This document shows, one piece after another, positions 49,001-57,900 of a DNA stretch of 64,000 bases. Below the pieces are notes generated by a model that saw only the letters and a program-made list of their open reading frames with translations, was not told the DNA's origin and ran no database searches. Within the stretch, counting starts at the first letter, position 1; each line of letters starts with the position of its first letter. Both the position numbers and the translations under genes were made by a program. Source of the stretch: Sipunculus nudus (lineage: Eukaryota; Annelida; Sipuncula; Golfingiida; Sipunculidae); NCBI GenBank assembly GCA_026874595.1, contig CM049309.1, forward strand, positions 90,416,723 to 90,480,722, read 5' to 3'.

Positions 49001-51880
49001 GTATGTGTAAACAGATTTACCAACAGGCCAAGATTGTGTCTGTATCTTTAAATAGGTTGAGAAACTGCCAACTGTATCAGATTTGGCAACAGATCAAGAG
49101 TTCATTCAGTGCAGCCAGATATAGGTCAAGAGTTCAGTCAGTGCAGCCAAGCACAAGGCATGTGATCACCTCATGGGTGACATGTGAACACCTCATGGGC
49201 AGCATGTGATCACTTCTTGGGTGTCATGCCCCTCAGGGCAGGGCCCCTGCATGAGCTTTTGCAATGGTGTATGTGGCTACTATTTCAGATTTGGCAACAA
49301 GCTAGAGGTCAGCCTGGATCTATTTATAGCTCTGGCAGACTGCCAACTGTATCAGCTTAGGCAACAGATCAAGAGTTCACTCAGTGCAGCCAGGTATGGG
49401 TCAGGAGTTCACTCAGTGCAGTAGCTGCATTCTATTTATAGCATTGGCAGACTGCATACTGCATTAGATTTGGCACCAAAGTTCAGCCTGGATCTGTTTA
49501 TAGTTTTGGCAAAGTGCCAAACTGTGTCAGGTTATGCAACAGGTCAAGAGTTCACTCGGTGCAGCCAGGTACAGGTCAAAAGTTCACTCAGTCTTGCCAG
49601 GTGCAGGTCATGAGTTCACTCAGTGCAGTAGCCCGAGCCAGCAAATTTGTCATAGTTCACCCTGGTCAACTGTCTTTCTCATCTAAGCCTGGTCAGCCCA
49701 GGGCATCAAACTCCAGAAGTTTGATGTATTGGCCTGATATTTTGACCTGTCTATGCCTCTTTGATGGCTTTCTCATTCACAAGACAGGTGTCGCCATCTA
49801 CAATGACTTTTGCACAGTGTATGTGCCTGCTTATTTCTCCAGAGGAATTTGATATATCAGCCTGAAATTTGGCAAATTTATACATATCGTAAAGCTTTGT
49901 GCTTTGGCACCATCTACAATAATTTTTGCACAGTGTTTGTCCCTGCTTATTCCTCAGGAGGGGATATCAGCCTGAACTTTGGCATATGTATACATCTCTG
50001 ATACCTTCATCATATACAATACATGTAGGCCTACTTGAAAAGTATTGGCCCAGCAATGAAGCATTATACCATTGCACAGGTTCGCATTAGGCCTGAAGGC
50101 CTATTTTTTCAGGAAACTTTGATAAAATGAAGTGCTGTTTGGCATGAACAAGGAATCCGCTCGAGCAAGGTCACTCCTGCAGACAGCAGGTGCCCAGAAA
50201 TTTGTGTCGGGGGAATAATACCCTGGTGATAAGCAAGCACTGACCCAAACTGGTGATAAGCAAGCATTGACCTAAACTGGTGATAAGAAACACAATGAAG
50301 CAAACTGGTGATAAGCAAGCACTGACCCAAACTGGTGATAAGCAAGCACAATGACCCAAACTGGTGATATGCAAGCACAATGACCCAAACTGATGATAAG
50401 CAAGCACAATGACCCAAACTTGATTAAAACAATGCCTTGCCATGTGCAGGTCATGGTCTAACTGTACTATGGTGCCCCAAAGCTTTGGCCAATTTGATAA
50501 ATCAGTATGTCTGACAAATCACAGTCATTGTCTCATTTTTAGCTCAGCTGACTATAAGTCATCTGAGCTATAGTCGTGGTCCTTTGTCCGTCGTCCGTCC
50601 GTTAACAGGGCATGTTTTAAAACTGTTGGACCTACGAATCCAAAATTCTGCATACCAATAGATGTCCCCAAAATCTCCTACCATACCAAAAATTGGGTCA
50701 TTAGGACTTCGTTCCTTTGAGATATTAAGGAAAAACCTCCGTTTTCCATAAAAGCTGCCTAATATCAAAACCACTGATCTGTTTTTGATCATATTTAGTA
50801 TTCTTATTTTTCCATACATTTTCTGTGCACATACCAAAAATTGGGTTAGTATTGGGTATTATTTTGAAGTTATGGGCCCAAATATAATGCAGTTTCTTAA
50901 AAATCAGGAAATATATTTGCTCACTTAACATGAGAATTGCTGAGGCTGGAGACTTTTTTTCAGGAATATAACTTTATTTAATCAAGATTCAATTGTTAAC
51001 CCAAAATTAGATCTGAATTTTGTAAATTTTTCAAGTTATTAGCATAAATAAAAAATCAGTACCTTAAATTTTGTCCAACTTTGGCAATGGCACGTTTTTT
51101 CCCTGTAAGCACTGTTGATTTAATTTTCACAGCATATATACATAAGGATTTAATCTTTTAAAATCTGAAATTTCAAAGGAATTGTTTGAAAAGAGTAGCT
51201 TTTATTCAAGTTTTCATACACCATGTCAAGTATTGTTTACATCTGGCCCACCTAGTAATACAGTCTTCACTTGCATTATGTAACCCATCCCAGGCAGCTT
51301 GCCTTGGCTTAGCTTGACCACTACTAGCAGGCTTCCCCTCTGCCCTGCACTCCCATCCCACATGATACTGGCTAAATAATCAAAATTTATATTGCTGATC
51401 CTTTATTCCAGTTCATAAAATTAAACATTCCCAACTCCAGTTTGCTCCTGGTATAATATATTGGGTGTTTTGATCCTTGGATTAATTTTAACACATGTAT
51501 TAGTTTCATAGTTGAAAATACTTTTCTTTTTTCCTGATACCATTTAAAAAAATAAAAATATTTAAATTTTTCCTGTTAGTGCTGTGGATTTAATTTTCAC
51601 AGCATGTACACATTAGCATTTCATCTGTTAAAATCTGAAATTTGAAACTAATTGATCAAAAACTGTAGATTTTATTCAAGTTTCCAGGTACCAAGTCTTC
51701 ATTGTTTACATCAGGTCAGTATAAATGCAGTGTACTGGGCAGTTACATAACACCTTCAGGTCTGACCTACTGCCACTGTGAGTGTCAGGGTCAGGCTGGG
51801 TCAGGCAGTAATTACCAGAGAGCCTCTCTTTCTCTCTCTTTCTCTCTCTGGTAGTCCAGCTCTCTCTTTCTCTCTCTCTC

Positions 51881-51929
<49 letters not shown>

Positions 51930-54900
51930 CTTTTTCTCTTTCTCTCTCAATCTCTCTCTCTCTCTCTTACACTTATTGTCTCCCTTCCTCCCTCCATCCC
52001 ATTCTGTTGACAGGTACTATAAACTAGATACATTAGCTATAAATGTTGATGCAATTTAGAAATGTGAATCAACTGAAATATTCACAATCACATGTATGTT
52101 ATACTGTAAATTTATAGTAACATTTGTAAACCTTGATAAAAATTATGTAATGAGAAAAAGGAATAAATGCAAATATTGTTAATTTTTTATTGGCTCAGTA
52201 GAATGGGGAAAAAAATGATTTGCTTTGTTTCTCCATCTTTCTGTCTGTTTTAAATATTTAATGTTCATGAATAAACTTTTTTTTATAAGCACTGTTGAAT
52301 TAAATTTCATATCCTGTATGTATATGCAAGGGTGTTGTAACTCTCACCATCCCCTTCTTCATCCCACTGAGGCTTTGCTCCTTGGCACTGTGAACAATAG
52401 TTCTATAGCATAAAATTTAATAATTAAAGAAAATATATACAGAGAGACAGAGGCGTTGTAACTCTGATCATAACACAACACCCCCCCCCCCCCCCCATCA
52501 AGTCATTGCACCTGTGGAGTGGGGACGTTATGGCAACTGTATACATATCATAAAATTGATAAAAAAGGTTTACCAAATAAATTGGATCTGATCAGACAAA
52601 TGTGTAAACTGTTGAACTGTCAACAGCTTATCAAAAATGTAACCAATGGAAAGGCATGGTCAGATCTCAAATATTATTTGCAACATTTTCTTCAATCATA
52701 TAAACCAACCATGGCCCAAATTACCTCTTCCTCTCAAACTTTATCTACATTTCATCATATTTTTAATATTTTAACCTTCTAGGTGGTTCAGTAATGTTGA
52801 CCATTTGTCCATAGGTACCTATGTACATGCCAGAAATTATGTCAGTATTGTGTAATTTGTAGACGTGAGGGTCATCAAAATAATGTACCTTGTCAAGACC
52901 GATCTTGTCAAGATATCATGTCATACAGTCACAAATTCATAAATCCCCTCATCAGCATAGTTAATCATAACCTTGTATCTGTCAATTTGAAAGCTTGCAG
53001 TTTTCCATACACTAGATCCTTCAACAAATAGCCTTATCATCATTATACCACTGCTTAGTATACTGTCATTGCATTCATATTTGCTCAAATAAATTGTTTT
53101 TTTCGACCCCTCCCAAATAAATAAAAAATAAACCACTATATTTTACTCCATATTAATCCATCAGTCAGATTATTTCATATATCATTTACTCACATATTAC
53201 ATTATATTCCTTTAAAAAAGCCCAACATGACCATGATATTCATAAGCTTTTTCTACTCAATATAGTATAACAATGGTGATACATTTATAGTCCAATCATG
53301 ATCAGCTGAGCGCCGTTACCCATGGGTCCCTTGTGTGGTAATATGCGCACTTGTAGTGAGCATATAGAAGTTCTAGGCTACAGTAATGCCACTGCAAATC
53401 ATAAAATATTCACCTTCTTTTGGAAACTTGCTCAGTTGTAATTTATACTGCAATGATCTCCACATTTGATTGGAGGTCTGTGCTTTTATTTTTATTTTAA
53501 ATGCATTATGGTTAAAGGATATCTGTTCTAAGTAATCACAAGTTTATGTAAATTGAACTATGGTCCCAATAACTAATGGTTTTCATAGCATTTATAAAAA
53601 TAAGGTTGGTTTGATGTGACTTGAAGAAGACTAAGGGTCTGGCATTGATAACATTATATAAAATAATATAGAGGTTTTGATGTGACTGTGTTTCAGGTAA
53701 CAAGATGAACAACATTGATGTTGTGTATACAATGTGGGACAACTTGAAGAAGACTCAGGGGATGGATGTGGGACAGGTCGGCTTCCACAAACAGAAGCAG
53801 GTTAGAAATACGATGTGGCCCTGAACAGCAGTGAAACATACCAAAGCCTTCAGTGGAATTGTGAAGCTGTACAGTCAAAACAGGAAGTAATAATGGCTCA
53901 GCATTTCCTTCAATGTTGATGTACTCATATACAAACAGATAGACAAACTGGATAAAAAAATTGGAATAAGCAAATTCTTCGTTCAGCACCATAACTTTAA
54001 GGGATCAACCATTATGAATCTGTAACCCAAAAGCAGTTGTCAGACTGGAATTTGTTTGTGTCCTTAGTCCTCAGTTAGGTAAAAGGTTTTTATGACCAGC
54101 ATGTAATAGTAAAAAAAATAAATATTAAGATTTCCTTTCCTATACTGCCAGGTCAGGAAAGTTCATGTGGAGAAAAGGAAAAATGAGATTGTCAACAGAC
54201 TAGAGAAGACGAAAGAAGAAAAACATCCAGACTTTCAGGCAGAGAGAGATGAGAGAGATCGACTAGAAAGGGAGGATCAAAAGGCAAAGTTACGAGAACA
54301 GAAAAGACTAGAAAAAGAGGAGGAGGAGAGGAAAAAGAAAGAAGCAGAATTGAGGTAAGCCACGATGGTGGAAACTCATAACAGAACAAGAGGTAGAATT
54401 TAGGTAAACCATGGTGGAAACTCATAACAGAACAAGAGGTAGAATTTAGGTAAACCATGGTGGAAATTCATAACAGAACAAGAGGTAGAATTGAGGTAAG
54501 CCAAAATGGTAATCTTATAACAGAAAGAGGTAGATTTGAGGTAAGCCACCATGGTACCTCATAACAGAACAAGAGGTAGAATTGAGGTAAGCCACAGTGG
54601 TAACTCATAACAGAACAAGAGGTAGAATTGTGGTAAGCCATGGTGGTAACTCATAACAGAACAAGAGGTAGAATTGAGGTAAGCCATGGTTTTAACCCAT
54701 AACAGAACAAGAGGTAGAATTGAGGTAAGCCATGGTGGTAACTCAAAACAGAACAAGAGGTAGAACTGAGGTAAGCCATGGTGGCAACTCATAACAGAAC
54801 AAGACTGAGGTAAGCCACGGTGGTAACTCATAACAGAACAAGGGGTAGAATTTAGGTAAGCCACAGTGGTAACTGATAACAGAAAAAGAGTTATGATTGA

Positions 54901-57900
54901 GGTAAGCCATGGTGGAAACTCATAACAGAACAAGAGGTAGAATTTAGGTAAGCCACAGTGGTAACTGATAACAGAAAAAGAGATATGATTGAGGTAAGCC
55001 AGGGTAGCGTATTCATAACAGAAAATGGGGCAGAATTATGGCTGAAAAAGAGACACTGCTCACATTGGTTTGGTAAAGTTACTCAATAAAGGGACAAAGA
55101 ATAATTCATAGTAGTCAAGTACTGCTACCTGTGTCTATTCACCAGATAACATGTACATATACTTACTATATTTCATTTCTCCATAAAAATGTTTAATAAC
55201 AATATCTCCAAGAACTGATACTTTTGTTTGTTTTTATGATAACCCTGTTTTGTTGTGTTTGTAGGAGTTATTCCTCTTTAATGACAGAAGAGCGCATGCA
55301 TTCAAATCAGGTACGTTTTATTTTAGTCAGCTGCATTTATTATATCAAATCAACTCTGATAATCTGTAAAAGGGAGTATTAATGAAAGGGACTTGTATAA
55401 GCGACTGATGTAGAATATATATCAATATATATCAACTTTTAAATATTATACTGTAAAATATTTTTATTTAACACATCTTTTTTGTTCCTTAAAACACAAG
55501 TAAATAATTCATCTGTATAGCAGATTTATTTTTAGCTCAGCTGACTGAAAGTCATCTAAAAACCTATGGAGGTGCTTAAAAAAATCTCACAGGAAACCTG
55601 AAATTAGGTCACTGTGACCTATATCCTCCAAGCTATGAGGCTTGCAAGTAGCCCCCCCCCCATAATAATTAAAAATATGATACAAATGTATCTGAATAAC
55701 TAATCCATTGATTGCCATGATTCTTTCCATGCATATTGCTCATGGTGTTACATCATTTTTCCAAAGACTGGTGGCATCACCTGTGTTTTTTCCACTTTTT
55801 ATGCATTTTCTTTGCTAGTTTTAAAACCTTAGATTAGGCAATCTGTCTGTTAACAGGCCACAAATCATAACTATGATATAGAAACTTCTAACTGTACATG
55901 CAGGGAGGTCCTAGGGAAATCCCTTTTGAAACCTGAAATTATGCCATGGTGACCTATATTTTGTGAACTACAGGCTGAAAACATATTTTTGAGCACCAAG
56001 TCAGTCAGATGGGGCCTAAATCTGCTAGGCCTAGAATCTTCCAATGTTACACCCATGGAAGTCCATAAAAATCTGCTTAGAAATTAGTTCATGGTGACTT
56101 ATATTCTGTGAACTATGGGCCAAAAGTATAATTTTGACCACCCAGTCAGTTGGGGCACAAATTGTATCAGATTGGCCTAGAATCATCTAACAAGACATTC
56201 AGGCAGGTCCTGAGTAAATCTGCATGGAAATGTGAAATTAGGTCATCGTGATCTATATTCTGTAAACTACGAGCCAAAAACATTTAAAACACCATGAAAA
56301 TGAGACGGGCACAAATTGTATTTGCTATCTTGAGAATGTTCCAATGTAATATACAGGAAAGTTTTGGGCAATCTCCATGGAAATCTGAAATAAGGTCGTG
56401 GTGACCTATATGACTGGCCAAAAACATTTTAACCACCCAGACAGTTGGACACCGTACAAAACTTTACTGTTGGACCTAGAAGGTTCTGTCTTGACATCCA
56501 GGGATGTCCTTCAAAAATGTGCATGGTCATTCAGCTCAGCTGAATGTCTTCCTAGTCAGCTGAGTGTCATGACCCATGGGTCACTTGATTTTTGTCAGCA
56601 AGAGCTGCATTTTTTATATGAGTCAACTAAGCAGCACCAGCATGTTAAATTTATATATAGATTCCATTAACAAAACACTACGTGAAATATTATGTGATAG
56701 AGAAACTTTCAACAAAGCAACACCATCATATAAAAAAGCTCTCTGAAAACAGTGGACACAAATACCTACTGAAATTCACAGCAAAAACAGACAGACAAAA
56801 CAGTCTGAAGAAAAAACAAAGAAACATCATATGGTTCAACCAATCATACAGTAGAAATATCTCCACCCACATTGGCCAGAATTTCTTGAAAATATGTTGG
56901 TTCAACACAGAACCCCTTTCAAACTAAGATTCAACTAGAATATGGGTAGTCGACAAGCGACTACGTGTATCCGCCTAAATCAGAGTGGAACGGGTGAAGT
57001 GAGGCATGGATTGAGTGGCAAGGGGAAATAGAGTGAAGTGTTGCATATTAGCATGGATGTCTGCAGCCAAATTGTGTATGTAGGTTGCCCCCCCCCCCCC
57101 CAAAATCCAGAAAGCCGGCCAAGTTGTATACATATGCAAAATTTAAGGCAGGTAAGTCAAACCACTACATGTATATGAGTGATTTTAGCCCGTGGCATAC
57201 AAACAGATGGACGCTGAGCAAAAATGGTTGCAGGTGATGCCACCAGTTTTGTGTATGATAAATAGCTATGTGAGAACTATACACATGCAAAACTTTGGCC
57301 CAATTGGTCAAACGGTTCCCAAGATATGAGCTTGGATGTCTGCTGCATAAACTAGAATGCAGGTGGCGCCACCTGTCATAAAATCAAGAGAGCTGTCGGG
57401 GATGTATAAACCTGCAAAATTTTAGGCAGATATGTCAAACCACTGCCGAGATATGAGTGATTTTATCCCATTGCAGACAAACAGACAGGAGCTGTGCAAA
57501 AATGGCTGCAGGTGGCGCCACCAGTTTTGCGTATGATAAAGAGCTATGTGAGATCTATACACATGCAAAATTTTGGCCCAATCAGTCAAACGGTTCCCGA
57601 GATATGAGCTTGGATGTCTGCAGCGTAAACGTGAATGTAGGTGGCGCCACCTGTCATAAAATCAGAAAAGCTGTCCAGGATGTATATGCATGCCGAATTT
57701 CAGGTGAATTAGTCAAGTCACTGCAGAGATATGAGTGATTTTAACCCAAGGCATACGAACAGATGGACACTGTGCAAACATGGTTGCAGGTGGCGCCACC
57801 ATTTTTTGTGTATGTTATAAAGCTCTCCAAGGGCTACATTTGTGCAAAAAAATTTCCTGATCGGTCAAACGGTTCCCGAGATATGAGCTTGGATGTCTGC

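Noticed and set aside
49003-49852. Plus ORFs rich in Q, S and V
   Set aside because: Derived from degenerate GTTCACTCAGTGCAGCC repeats.
50109-50454. Minus-strand ORFs with repeated ITSLGQCLL
   Set aside because: All three frames are open because the unit lacks stops; it is a 27-29-bp minisatellite.
51778-52059. Serine/leucine ORF
   Set aside because: Translation of a (TC)n microsatellite.
52519-52782. 87-codon plus ORF ([20 protein letters not shown]...)
   Set aside because: Even composition but no recognisable family, inside a Helitron2-like element in a CCDC25 intron. No splice context.
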